Shown here piece by piece: positions 44,084-52,031 of a stretch of DNA of 64,000 bases. A program made the translations under genes and the position numbers. Under the pieces are notes generated by a model that did no database searches, was not told the origin of the DNA, and worked only from the letters and a program-made list of their open reading frames with translations. The stretch is from Alphaproteobacteria bacterium (GTDB lineage: Bacteria > Planctomycetota > Phycisphaerae > UBA1845): assembly GCA_028285105.1 (NCBI GenBank), contig JANQQE010000028.1, positions 1 through 64,000 on the forward strand, written 5' to 3'. Every line of letters starts with the position of its first letter. The stretch's first letter is position 1.

Positions 44084-44722
44084 TCAATCGGTTGACGACA
44101 GGCCTGTTTCTATGGTTTGCAGAATGTCATCAACTAAGGAGCGAAGTTCATCGAGGTCCGACGAGTTGTTTGCAAGTACATGATCGGCTTTACCACGCTT
44201 CTTGTCCAGCGCAAACTGCGATTTTTCTCGCCGGCGCCACTGATCGGCTGACCAACCACGATTTTTTTTCACCCGGGCAAGGCGGATTTCGTCGTCGGTA
44301 TCGACGAAAACAACGGCATCGCACTTGGCATCCAAACCGGCTTCCAGGAGTAGGGGGCTGTCCAAAACGATGGCTCGGACCGATGGATTCGCCTGAAATT
44401 TACCGGTGAGGCGGGCGCTATCGGATGCGATGCGGGGGTGCAGATACGATTCGAGCCGTTTTCGCTGGGCTGGATCGTTGAAAATGACGGATGCGATGGC
44501 TTTGCGGTCGAGTTGGCCTTTCTCGTTAATGACTTCTTTACCCCACCATGACACCAACTCGGCGATGACTTCGGGGTTGGCGAGTTGGATGCTGTTTTGT
44601 TCGTCCGAATTGATGACCGCACAGCCAGCATCTTCGAATATGCGGGCGACGGTGGACTTCCCGGATCCGATTCCGCCCGTCAGGCCAATGACAGGTTTAC
44701 GTTTTGCGGGGTTGTCAGGCAA
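44084..44722 (-). CDS. coaE: Dephospho-CoA kinase CoaE
   Basis: The 212-aa product starts after a short tail with IGLTGGIGSGKSTVAR (Walker A, residues 12-27), then the CoaE pattern INSDEQNSIQLANPEVI, with the substrate-binding Asp of the D-x-x-x region. It continues with LHPRIASDSARL, the typical coenzyme-binding part, and VLDSPLLLEAGL, then a lid region (RLARVKKNRGWSADQWRRRE). It performs the last step of coenzyme A synthesis, phosphorylating dephospho-CoA at the 3' hydroxyl. It is monocistronic, divergent from the DUF368 gene. Confidence 0.95.
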   Translation of the reverse strand: MPDNPAKRKPVIGLTGGIGSGKSTVARIFEDAGCAVINSDEQNSIQLANPEVIAELVSWWGKEVINEKGQLDRKAIASVIFNDPAQRKRLESYLHPRIASDSARLTGKFQANPSVRAIVLDSPLLLEAGLDAKCDAVVFVDTDDEIRLARVKKNRGWSADQWRRREKSQFALDKKRGKADHVLANNSSDLDELRSLVDDILQTIETGLSSTD

Positions 44723-44911
44723 ACGATTCTGTACTCCGAATTCTCAGGTTCGATGCGCTGGGATTATACCGGATGGGACGGCGATTGCCTTGACGGATTC
44801 TGCGCACACTCGACGAAGCCGTGACGAGCCGATACAAGCTGGAGCCTTACAGCATTTATGCGCATTCTTCGAATTGAACCTAAGGGCAGCGATTTCTTTC
44901 AGGAGCATCAG

Positions 44912-45949
44912 GTGGCGGACACGAGCGAAAACAAGCAGTCGATCATGTCGGTTGGATGGGGATGTCTGGTGGCGGTTGGCGGCGTGCTGATGGGCATCGC
45001 GAATCTGATCCCGGGCGTTTCCGGTGGGACGATGATATTGGCTGTCGGGATTTACGAAGAGTTCATCGCGTCGGTGGCGGAGATCAGTTCGCTGCGGTTC
45101 TCGTGGCGGCGAATCGTGTTTCTCGGATTGGTCTTTGCGTTCGCCGGTGTCTCGATCTTTTTTCTGTCGGGCGTGATTCTTTCGCTGCTCTTGTGGCGTG
45201 CACCGATGATGTTCGCACTGTTTATCGGTTTGACGTTGGGTGGTGCGCCGTTGCTCATCAAGATGATCGGAAAGGTGTCAGCCACTTCGACTGCCGGGAC
45301 GGTATTCGGCATCGCGCTGATGGTCGGTATCGTGGTGGCACGAGATTACGCAGCAATGCCGCGTAGCACGACAATGGATGTGGTGTCGGGCGTCGTCGGT
45401 TCGACGACGATGGTGCTTCCCGGGATCAGCGGGTCGTACATGCTTTTGATTCTCGATCAATACGATCGCGTCGTCGGTGCGGTAGCCGACCTGAAGGATC
45501 GAAACTTCAAGGCGTTTCGCATCATCGGGCCAGTGGGAATCGGCGCGGTGATTGGAATCGTCGGCTTGTCCAATCTGCTCAAGTATCTGCTGCGCAAACA
45601 CAAGGACGCGACGCTCGGCGTGCTGCTGGGGATGCTGCTAGGTTCTGTCATAGGATTGTGGCCGTTCGACAAAGCCCCGCAACCAAAGGCCCTCGAACGC
45701 TGCACCGAGACGCAACTGACGGAGTTCGCCGACCTCGTCGGCATCGAAGGCGTTGGAGAGAACGAAGGCGTAGAAAGCAAAGCAACGTTCATCACCGAAC
45801 AATGGGAATCCCGCAAGAATTCCGATTTCAATTCCAAAAACATCGCAATGGCATCCATCATGTTCATAGCCGGATTCATCTGTACGCTGCTGTTGGGGCG
45901 ATTGGATAAGAGCAAGAGTGAACAACAACCGTCTTGCGCGAATCAATAA
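44912..45949 (+). CDS. popT: DUF368 membrane protein (undecaprenyl-phosphate transporter, PopT-like)
   Basis: GTG 44912 has aggag at 44901-44905; the ORF extends upstream to ATG 44858 without such a site. The product has about nine hydrophobic helices, with the duplicated DUF368 motifs: GIANLIPGVSGGTM near the start (residues about 23-36) and LPGISGSYMLLILDQYDR in the second half. DUF368 proteins (PopT) recycle undecaprenyl phosphate, the lipid carrier for cell wall and other polymers, across the membrane. A 90-residue soluble loop (about 245-320, charged) precedes the last helix. It is followed by the K+ channel gene after 8 bp, so they are likely co-transcribed. Confidence 0.85.
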   Translation: MADTSENKQSIMSVGWGCLVAVGGVLMGIANLIPGVSGGTMILAVGIYEEFIASVAEISSLRFSWRRIVFLGLVFAFAGVSIFFLSGVILSLLLWRAPMMFALFIGLTLGGAPLLIKMIGKVSATSTAGTVFGIALMVGIVVARDYAAMPRSTTMDVVSGVVGSTTMVLPGISGSYMLLILDQYDRVVGAVADLKDRNFKAFRIIGPVGIGAVIGIVGLSNLLKYLLRKHKDATLGVLLGMLLGSVIGLWPFDKAPQPKALERCTETQLTEFADLVGIEGVGENEGVESKATFITEQWESRKNSDFNSKNIAMASIMFIAGFICTLLLGRLDKSKSEQQPSCANQ

Positions 45950-45957
45950 CACTTAGC

Positions 45958-46659
45958 ATGAATCGCTTGAAAGCCATCATTGAGTCCAACGATACGGGGC
46001 TAGGACGCGTCTTTGATTTCGGCCTCCAAGCGTTGATCCTTTTGTCTCTTGTTACTTTCTCGCTTGAGACCCTTCCTGATTTGAGCGATGCCGTGCGTCG
46101 TTGGCTTTACTACGCCGAAGTCGCGACGGTCGCGATCTTTACGGTTGAGTATATTTTGCGATTTGTTGTTGCGGACAAGAAGTCTGCATTTGTGTTCAGT
46201 TTCTTCGGTATTGTGGATCTTGCCGCTATTCTCCCGTTTTATGTTGCCTCCGGCATCGATCTCCGCTCAATCCGAGCGGTGAGACTGCTGCGATTATTAA
46301 GGGCATTCAAATTGGTGAGATACAGTAAGGCAGTTAGCCGAATTCACCGAGCACTTTTGATCGCCCGAGAAGAGCTCATCTTGTTCGGGTTCGTTTCCTT
46401 AATGCTGCTCTATTTTGCGGCGGTTGGTATATACTATTTTGAAAACGAGGCCCAACCGGATTCCTTTAGTTCGGTATTCACTTCCTTTTGGTGGGCGGTC
46501 TGTACACTGACAACCGTTGGCTATGGAGACGTTTATCCCATTACTACCGGCGGGCGCGTGTTTACATTTATCGTCTTGATGATTGGATTGGGCTTGGTTT
46601 CGGTGCCTGCAGGGCTCATGGCTTCGGCGCTTTCGAAGGCAAGAGAGTTGGATGAGTAG
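45958..46659 (+). CDS. Voltage-gated-type potassium channel
   Basis: ATG 45958 starts MNRLKAIIESND; the longer frame lies inside the previous gene. Six hydrophobic segments are visible, including an S4-like helix with Arg at every third position (IRAVRLLRLLRAFKLVRYSK, about 104-123). A pore region (FTSFWWAVCTLTTVGYGDVYP, near residue 186) with the K+ selectivity filter TVGYGD follows. At 233 aa it is a compact Kv/KvAP-type channel without a cytoplasmic regulatory domain. Role in membrane potential or K+ balance is inferred. It is probably cotranscribed with the DUF368 gene. Confidence 0.93.
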   Translation: MNRLKAIIESNDTGLGRVFDFGLQALILLSLVTFSLETLPDLSDAVRRWLYYAEVATVAIFTVEYILRFVVADKKSAFVFSFFGIVDLAAILPFYVASGIDLRSIRAVRLLRLLRAFKLVRYSKAVSRIHRALLIAREELILFGFVSLMLLYFAAVGIYYFENEAQPDSFSSVFTSFWWAVCTLTTVGYGDVYPITTGGRVFTFIVLMIGLGLVSVPAGLMASALSKARELDE

Positions 46660-46683
46660 CAGCTCGTTTTGAAAGGTGTACCA

Positions 46684-47421
46684 ATGCGCGAATTCATCGC
46701 AATTGATTTCGAAACAGCGAATCCTAAACGGGTCAGCGCTTGTGCGATTGGATACGCACGAGTTGTGGATGGGGCGATCACTGAATCGCAGGAATTTCTC
46801 ATCAAACCAGTTGGGGGCCACGCACCGTTTCAATCGCGCATTCATGGAATCACGGACGAGCACACGTCAAATATGCCGTCATTCGATGTATTGTTCCCGC
46901 TGTTGGCGGAGTGCCTTGGTCTTCCGCTTGTCGCTTACAGTAGATTCGATCAACAAGTTCTCAACGCACTCTCAGGCCACTTTGGTTTGGGATTGAACTT
47001 TGAATACACCGACGCTTGCTCGATCGCACGAGAAAGACTCCCGCAGCTTAAGAATCATAAGCTAAAGTCCTTGGTGAAGCATTTTGGGCTTCCCGCGTTC
47101 AAGCATCACAATGCAAGAGAGGATGCAGTGGCCTGTGCAAGCGTATTTCTCAAGCTGCAAGAATTAGCCCCGACTCAAGCATCGAAGCAACAAGGGTTCA
47201 GTGGCTTCAAGGCGCTTATCGCTGATATACTTGCAGATGGCGAGGTGGACTACACAGAAGCGCATGCTTTGCTCTACTGTCTCGAAGACGATGACGCCAT
47301 TCGAAAACAATTCCAATCGCTATACGATTATACGAGTCTTGCCATTCAAGATTGTGATTTCGATTCCTTTGAACGAGAGAATGTTCGTGAACTTCTCATC
47401 GAAGCCCATGATATGCTTTAG
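46684..47421 (+). CDS. DEDDh 3'-5' exonuclease with C-terminal helical domain
   Basis: ATG 46684 has aaaggtg at 46670-46676; the longer frame is rejected. The exonuclease core (residues 1-160) starts with EFIAIDFETAN (catalytic Asp and Glu), has the second acidic motif in YSRFDQQVL and the last in HNAREDAVA (His and Asp). This is the DnaQ-like fold of epsilon subunit and RNase T proteins. A C-terminal helical domain (about 165-245: GFKALIADILADGEVDYTEA, then FERENVRELLIEAHDML) resembles regulatory or BRCT-neighbour domains and is unassigned. It degrades DNA or RNA 3' ends; the substrate cannot be told. The K+ channel gene precedes it by 24 bp. Confidence 0.88.
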   Translation: MREFIAIDFETANPKRVSACAIGYARVVDGAITESQEFLIKPVGGHAPFQSRIHGITDEHTSNMPSFDVLFPLLAECLGLPLVAYSRFDQQVLNALSGHFGLGLNFEYTDACSIARERLPQLKNHKLKSLVKHFGLPAFKHHNAREDAVACASVFLKLQELAPTQASKQQGFSGFKALIADILADGEVDYTEAHALLYCLEDDDAIRKQFQSLYDYTSLAIQDCDFDSFERENVRELLIEAHDML

Positions 47422-47441
47422 CCTTATGCATTCGGTTGGAC

Positions 47442-47566
47442 GGGTGGCCCATGTTTTCAAACATGGGGGAGCCGATGATGGGGTGTACAGTAATCTGTTG
47501 TGATACGCCGCTGGGTTTAGGACGCCGATCATCGCGTCCCCCATCTCAGAATGAGATGGGCCACCC
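47442..47566. repeat. REP-like repeat element, copy D (two-hairpin unit)
   Basis: The left hairpin GGGTGGCCC-ATGTTTTCAAACAT-GGGGGAGCCGATGATGG (47442 onward) and the right, inverted hairpin (CCCATCTCAGAATGAGATGGG then CCACCC, ending 47566) face each other. Each is preceded on its own strand by the GTGG tetranucleotide. The inner conserved sequence of copies A-C is absent, so D is a short form (125 bp). Confidence 0.7.
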
Positions 47567-47582
47567 AACGACTTGAAATGCG

Positions 47583-48029
47583 CTAGTCGTGTCTTCCGAT
47601 TTTGGGTTCGTTTGGATAGGGCGTTCCCATTCCTGTCTCCGCCGCACTCTTGATGCTCAACAGGAACACGGTCCATTTTGTGCTGCAAAAGCGGAAGAAG
47701 TCGGTCGTGGCTGGCCAGTTGCGGTGATCGAATTTCAGGGTGGTCCAATCGTCTTCGTGGATCAGTTCAAAGGCTAGTTTTGTTCCGACCCATTCGTCGC
47801 TGTCGTGTTCGGTGATCTGGTAGGTGACGCTTTTGTCCGGGGTTGCCTCAAGTCGCGTCATGACGACTTTCCAGTTTTCGCCGAAACGAATTGTCACATC
47901 GTTTCCGACGCCATCGTCACCGTCAACATCGTTTGACCACCAAATCCGAATGCCGGCGGCTGATGCGACGGTCTTGTAGACGTCTTGCGGTTTGGCGTGG
48001 ATGTCTACGACTTTGAGAATGTCTGGCAT
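47583..48029 (-). CDS. SRPBCC / AHSA1-type small-molecule-binding protein
   Basis: ATG 48029 gives MPDILKVVDIHAKPQDVYKT, the usual start of START/AHSA1 domains, then GIRIWWSNDVDGDDGVGN and a WTVFLLSIKSAAETG C-terminal helix. The fold is a helix-grip barrel that binds hydrophobic ligands or, in AHSA1, activates Hsp90; the actual partner is unknown. The longer upstream frame reads into the glycogen synthase gene region and is rejected. It ends at 47583, convergent with the REP element D, and starts 35 bp after the end of the glycogen synthase gene (co-transcription is possible). Confidence 0.75.
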   Translation of the reverse strand: MPDILKVVDIHAKPQDVYKTVASAAGIRIWWSNDVDGDDGVGNDVTIRFGENWKVVMTRLEATPDKSVTYQITEHDSDEWVGTKLAFELIHEDDWTTLKFDHRNWPATTDFFRFCSTKWTVFLLSIKSAAETGMGTPYPNEPKIGRHD

Positions 48030-48064
48030 GATACCGAACTCGAAAAGGGGGCTGCGGTTTACTT

Positions 48065-49921
48065 TCAGTTGGCGACAGTTACCTCGCCGTAAGTGCGTTG
48101 CATCGCCAGCGCTCTGGCTTCTTCGTAGGCTGGGTTGAGTTCGGTCCAGTCGAGGCATTGGGCCAGGCGTTCTACTCGGTTTCTTAATTGAATGCGTTGG
48201 CGGCGGTCCTGGGCGCAGAAGCGGATCATGATGTCGGCTAACTGATTGATGGAATCGCCGGGGTCGCAATGACGACGCTTCAAGACGAAGATGCCATTCT
48301 CGTCGTGGTCGGAAAACTTCGCCTGCATGAACGCGCCAAAGCCGGAAAGGTCGGTGCAGACCGACGGGATGCCCATCACGGCGCATTCGGCTGGCGTGTA
48401 GCCCCACGGTTCGTAGTACGACGGGAACACGCCCAAGTGGCAGCCGCGAACGAAATCCGGATAGTCCATCGAAAACAGCGGGTTCGTTCGATTGATGAAC
48501 TCCGGATGGAACACCACTTTGACGCGATCGTGTTTGTTGTTGAACAAATGTCGATGACGCAGGTGGGCTAACACCGGGTCGGTTGCATCGTCTACCATGT
48601 GGTGCGTGACGATCGGCGGCAATTCCGTTTGCGATCGCGAATGCAGCAAACGCTTCAAGACGACGATCTCATCGTTTGAAAGCAATTCATCGAACGACGG
48701 CATTTCGCCTTTGGCTGTTGCGTCGAACAATCGCTTCTTGAACTCTTCGGCAATGTCATCGCAGCAGCGTTTCAACTCGGCTAGCATCGAGTGGTTTTGC
48801 AGCACCTTGATATTGAGATGGTGCGTGGGAGCCGCAGTCACAATAAATGCGACGACGGTGACATCCGAGCCGGCATGCATGAGGTGGCTGTTTAATCTCG
48901 ACAAGCCCTCGATGAAAACATCGATACCCTTGTTGTGGTACTCGTACCGCCCCGACGTGAACATGTAGATCGTCTTTTCGAGATCGAACGGTGACGAGCG
49001 GAAGAAATGCGCTTGCACGAAATGGTGAATCTTTTCTTTGGCTTCGCGGTGCAGGTTTTGGAATTCGTGAAGGGCGGCGAACTTTTCGACGCGCAGTCCG
49101 TTGGGCAATACTTTTTCGGGCCGGCGCTTGAGCAGGTGGTCGGCTTCTATTGCGGTAATATCGGAAACGGTCGTGAACACATCCGCGCCGTGGGCGGCTG
49201 CCCGTTCGATGCAGTAGCGGTGATAGATCTGCCGATCGCCGGCTTCCTGATCGGGGTTGATCCACGGCAGGCGTTCGTAAAAGTTCTGCGTCGAAGCGCA
49301 GAGATACCGGCCAAGAAGTGTCGCATGGGTCGTGAAGACGGTTGCGACCGGCAGTTTGCGTTTTTTGATCAGCGGAATCGCAGCCCCAGCCAGCCACTCA
49401 TGAAATTGGGCGATGATGGGGCGTTGATCGCCGAGTTGATCGGATAATGCTTCGAAGAATTGAGCGAGCAAATATCCGAACGAAACGCAGTCGTTGGTTT
49501 CGACGTCGCCATCGGGGAAATTAATTTGACAGTCTTCCCAGAATGCGTGGCGAAATTCATCAAGTTTGTTTGAAGCTGCCCCCACGTCGATGAGCAGCAC
49601 ACGTGGGTTACCAGTTACCAGCCAGCGGCCATAATGAATCTTCATGCCCGATGCACGCAGGGCTTCGATGGTCGGTCCAATGGTCGGACCGAGTTCGAGT
49701 TCTTCGAATTCGACGGCAGCTTTGCCTTCGACGTAAGGTCCGATGAGACAGTATCGATCGCCCCAGTCATCGACGGTGACCGACGCTTTGGAGCGCAACA
49801 CTGTGTAGATGCCGCCCACCTGATTGCAAACTTCCCATGCGATTTCGAACAGGATCGGTTTGGTTTGGTCGGTTTTTGGGGTGGCTGACTTTGGGCGACT
49901 GGTGTTTTGAATGGAAGACAT
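48065..49921 (-). CDS. Glycogen synthase, eukaryotic-type (GT3)
   Basis: ATG 49921 was chosen: a GGAG sits about 9 bp upstream, and the longer frame (from 50059) adds only low-complexity residues. The body starts ILFEIAWEVCNQVGGIYTVL, the GT3 opening, then GRWLVTGNPRVLLIDVG. The nucleotide-binding C-lobe ends with EPWGYTPAECAVMGIPSVCT, the conserved E-x-x-G...E motif of retaining glycosyltransferases. It is the UDP-glucose-dependent yeast/animal family, not the usual bacterial ADP-glucose GT5. At 618 aa it lacks the phosphorylated C-terminal tail of animal enzymes. It builds the alpha-1,4 glucan chain of glycogen. The next gene downstream (48029) is an unrelated SRPBCC protein. Confidence 0.9.
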   Translation of the reverse strand: MSSIQNTSRPKSATPKTDQTKPILFEIAWEVCNQVGGIYTVLRSKASVTVDDWGDRYCLIGPYVEGKAAVEFEELELGPTIGPTIEALRASGMKIHYGRWLVTGNPRVLLIDVGAASNKLDEFRHAFWEDCQINFPDGDVETNDCVSFGYLLAQFFEALSDQLGDQRPIIAQFHEWLAGAAIPLIKKRKLPVATVFTTHATLLGRYLCASTQNFYERLPWINPDQEAGDRQIYHRYCIERAAAHGADVFTTVSDITAIEADHLLKRRPEKVLPNGLRVEKFAALHEFQNLHREAKEKIHHFVQAHFFRSSPFDLEKTIYMFTSGRYEYHNKGIDVFIEGLSRLNSHLMHAGSDVTVVAFIVTAAPTHHLNIKVLQNHSMLAELKRCCDDIAEEFKKRLFDATAKGEMPSFDELLSNDEIVVLKRLLHSRSQTELPPIVTHHMVDDATDPVLAHLRHRHLFNNKHDRVKVVFHPEFINRTNPLFSMDYPDFVRGCHLGVFPSYYEPWGYTPAECAVMGIPSVCTDLSGFGAFMQAKFSDHDENGIFVLKRRHCDPGDSINQLADIMIRFCAQDRRQRIQLRNRVERLAQCLDWTELNPAYEEARALAMQRTYGEVTVAN

Positions 49922-50144
49922 GGTGGGTCGCTCCAGATCGGACGATGCATGTGTCGAATCGAATGCGGATTGACGGGAGGCCATCATAACAATTGCATCG
50001 GCAGATGTCGCGTCGGATCGGAGCGGGTTCGAGTTTACGGGCGATGTGTAGTCGCGCACAACCGGCGTTTGGGTGCGAACCTTGCTTTCCGAGTTTGTTA
50101 AGCTTGCGCGTTATCGGGGGGCTTAGGAAGTTGCGATGCAGAAA

Positions 50145-51311
50145 TCAACGTCGCGAACTGGAGCGATGTCGAACAAGGCGATTGGGGCGGATGGTTGACG
50201 GACGCGGCAACCGCGAGCGCGTTCGGCGAATATCGCGAGCGAGTCCCGATCGCTCGAAGCGGGGCGTCAAAACTCGAAATGTTTGCCCGAATCCGAAGTT
50301 ACCTTCCGGTCGAGCAACGGACAGGCCGTCGGGGAGTATGAGCGTTGTCGGTGATAGGTCGTTGCCGTTGTTCCGCAGCGTTTGAGCAATGCTGCCGAGG
50401 TTGCGACCTGAAGCATTAAATAGTCCCCTGCCGCCCGGTCCGAGATTGGAGAGGCCGGTAGTCTCGCGGGCAATGAAGCTTAAATCGGTTGCGCTGACCG
50501 CCTCCGATTCGTAGAAGCGCACACATCGGTCGAAAATGTCCTGATTAACCCACATTTTGGCGATGTTTTCGCTGTTGGCATATTCGCCTGGCGCGACAGA
50601 TCGGCGCTGATTGCTAATCTTTGATAACGCTTCGACCAGGCCCGATTGTGACAGCGAAATAGTGAAGCGTCCTGTTGTGGGTTCGACTTCGATTTCGAAT
50701 CCTTCGGTGCCGCGTTTGGCCAACGTTGCGACGGTGGAGTTAATCACCACGTCGCTGCGCAACGTGCCTTCGCTGCTGCCACCGCGAATCGCGCCATATC
50801 CCAAGCCCATGCGGATGCGCTGTTCATTGGGCGTCTTGGCGAACTCACTGATCTTGGCGAGCGTTGCACGGCGCACGCTGATGACGGTCTGGTTGGGCTC
50901 TTCACCAAACATCAGCACGCAGCGCGAACGCAAACCAGTGCGAATCATCACGTTTTGCCCTAGCAGGTCGCCTTCCTTGATCGGCTTCCATGCTTCAATG
51001 TCGGTTGGCTCGGTACCGTCCGGTGCAGTTTCAACCGTACCTTTGACCTCGACGACCTTGGCTTTGAGTGCTGCGTTATTCGTGTTGGCCGCCAATGTCG
51101 CTTGCGGTTCAGGCTTTGCACTGGATGTGACTGTGTTGGTTGGTGTATCGGTGCCAACTGGCGTCATGGTTTTCTGCGAAATGCTCGACGTCGAATCGTT
51201 GGCAGGCGGTATGGTTGTTGACTGTTGCGCGTGGGCAATGCATGTCATCGAGACGCATGCGATTGCAGCTACGATGGGGTTGATTCGATATTGCATTACG
51301 GAATTTGGCAT
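50145..51311 (-). CDS. FecR-like secreted protein
   Basis: ATG 51311 gives a signal peptide (MPNSVMQYRINPIVAAIACV, cleaved near AHA). A Thr/Ser-rich linker follows, then a FecR-type beta domain (about 95-220, with KVVEVKGTVETAPDG and GDLLGQNVMIRTGLRSRCVL). The C-terminal 100 residues are low complexity and basic (Arg/Ser). FecR domains in planctomycetes are often surface or envelope-associated. No lipobox is visible. It is the last of three genes on the minus strand, after the lipoprotein and the outer-membrane barrel protein, so all three could act in the same envelope complex; this is inference. Confidence 0.75.
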   Translation of the reverse strand: MPNSVMQYRINPIVAAIACVSMTCIAHAQQSTTIPPANDSTSSISQKTMTPVGTDTPTNTVTSSAKPEPQATLAANTNNAALKAKVVEVKGTVETAPDGTEPTDIEAWKPIKEGDLLGQNVMIRTGLRSRCVLMFGEEPNQTVISVRRATLAKISEFAKTPNEQRIRMGLGYGAIRGGSSEGTLRSDVVINSTVATLAKRGTEGFEIEVEPTTGRFTISLSQSGLVEALSKISNQRRSVAPGEYANSENIAKMWVNQDIFDRCVRFYESEAVSATDLSFIARETTGLSNLGPGGRGLFNASGRNLGSIAQTLRNNGNDLSPTTLILPDGLSVARPEGNFGFGQTFRVLTPRFERSGLARDIRRTRSRLPRPSTIRPNRLVRHRSSSRR

Positions 51312-51462
51312 GATTTCTCTCGAGCAAGCGACCGGTTTCGATTCACCTGGCGATTGGGGGTCGGTCGCCATTGTTTTTCTTATTAAACGTGTTCTTCCAA
51401 ACTATAGACCGCGCGAAGTGGGCAGGCTACCTGGTACGTCTAAATCACGTACTCATTTGCGT

Positions 51463-52026
51463 TTACGGTGCGGCAACATCGCTCGGTGCGTTGATTTTTT
51501 CACCTTGTCCTTCGCGCATGGCCAAGTGGTCGTCAATTTTTGCGACGGTGAACAGCAGTTCGCCACCGGTAACGAATTTGTACGACGGTTCGTAAGGAAT
51601 CAGTTGGGCGGCAGACGCTTGCTTGTGGGCGTATCTTCGGTCGCCCAAACCCCACGAACCGAACACGGTCGAACAAACGCTGGGGGGAATATCGCAGATC
51701 TTGGTGGCCATGAATGCCATGGTGCTGACGTCGAGCGATTGTTCGGGGTCGAGCTCCCACGAGTCACGGACGATGTCGCGATCGCGCAGGGCGGCATAGC
51801 GTTCATCGTGATTGCCAAAATGGTCGGCGCCGTCGGTGGCGATGAGCATAGCGCGGCAACCTTCGGCAAAGGTCACCGTGGGGACCGAACTGAGATAATG
51901 CAGAAACTGCGTCTCCGAATAGGTCTCGGGTTCGACCTGCGGTTGAAACTCGCGGTAGTGCGCACAGCCACCCGAAAGCATCGCGGCGATCGCGGTGACG
52001 ACGAAAATGTTCTTGTTCGAATGCAT
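51463..52026 (-). CDS. Lipoprotein of unknown function
   Basis: ATG 52026 gives a lipoprotein signal: MHSNKNIFVVTAIAAMLSGGC with lipobox LSGGC (Cys at residue 21), then AHYREFQPQVEP. The mature 165 residues have no known domain: an acidic start, several Cys-containing segments and conserved-looking WELDPEQSLDVSTMAFMATK. ATG 52026 overlaps nothing but lies 5 bp before the stop of the outer-membrane gene at 52032, so the two are transcribed together. It may be an outer-membrane lipoprotein partner of the barrel protein. Confidence 0.75.
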   Translation of the reverse strand: MHSNKNIFVVTAIAAMLSGGCAHYREFQPQVEPETYSETQFLHYLSSVPTVTFAEGCRAMLIATDGADHFGNHDERYAALRDRDIVRDSWELDPEQSLDVSTMAFMATKICDIPPSVCSTVFGSWGLGDRRYAHKQASAAQLIPYEPSYKFVTGGELLFTVAKIDDHLAMREGQGEKINAPSDVAAP

Positions 52027-52031
52027 GAGGG

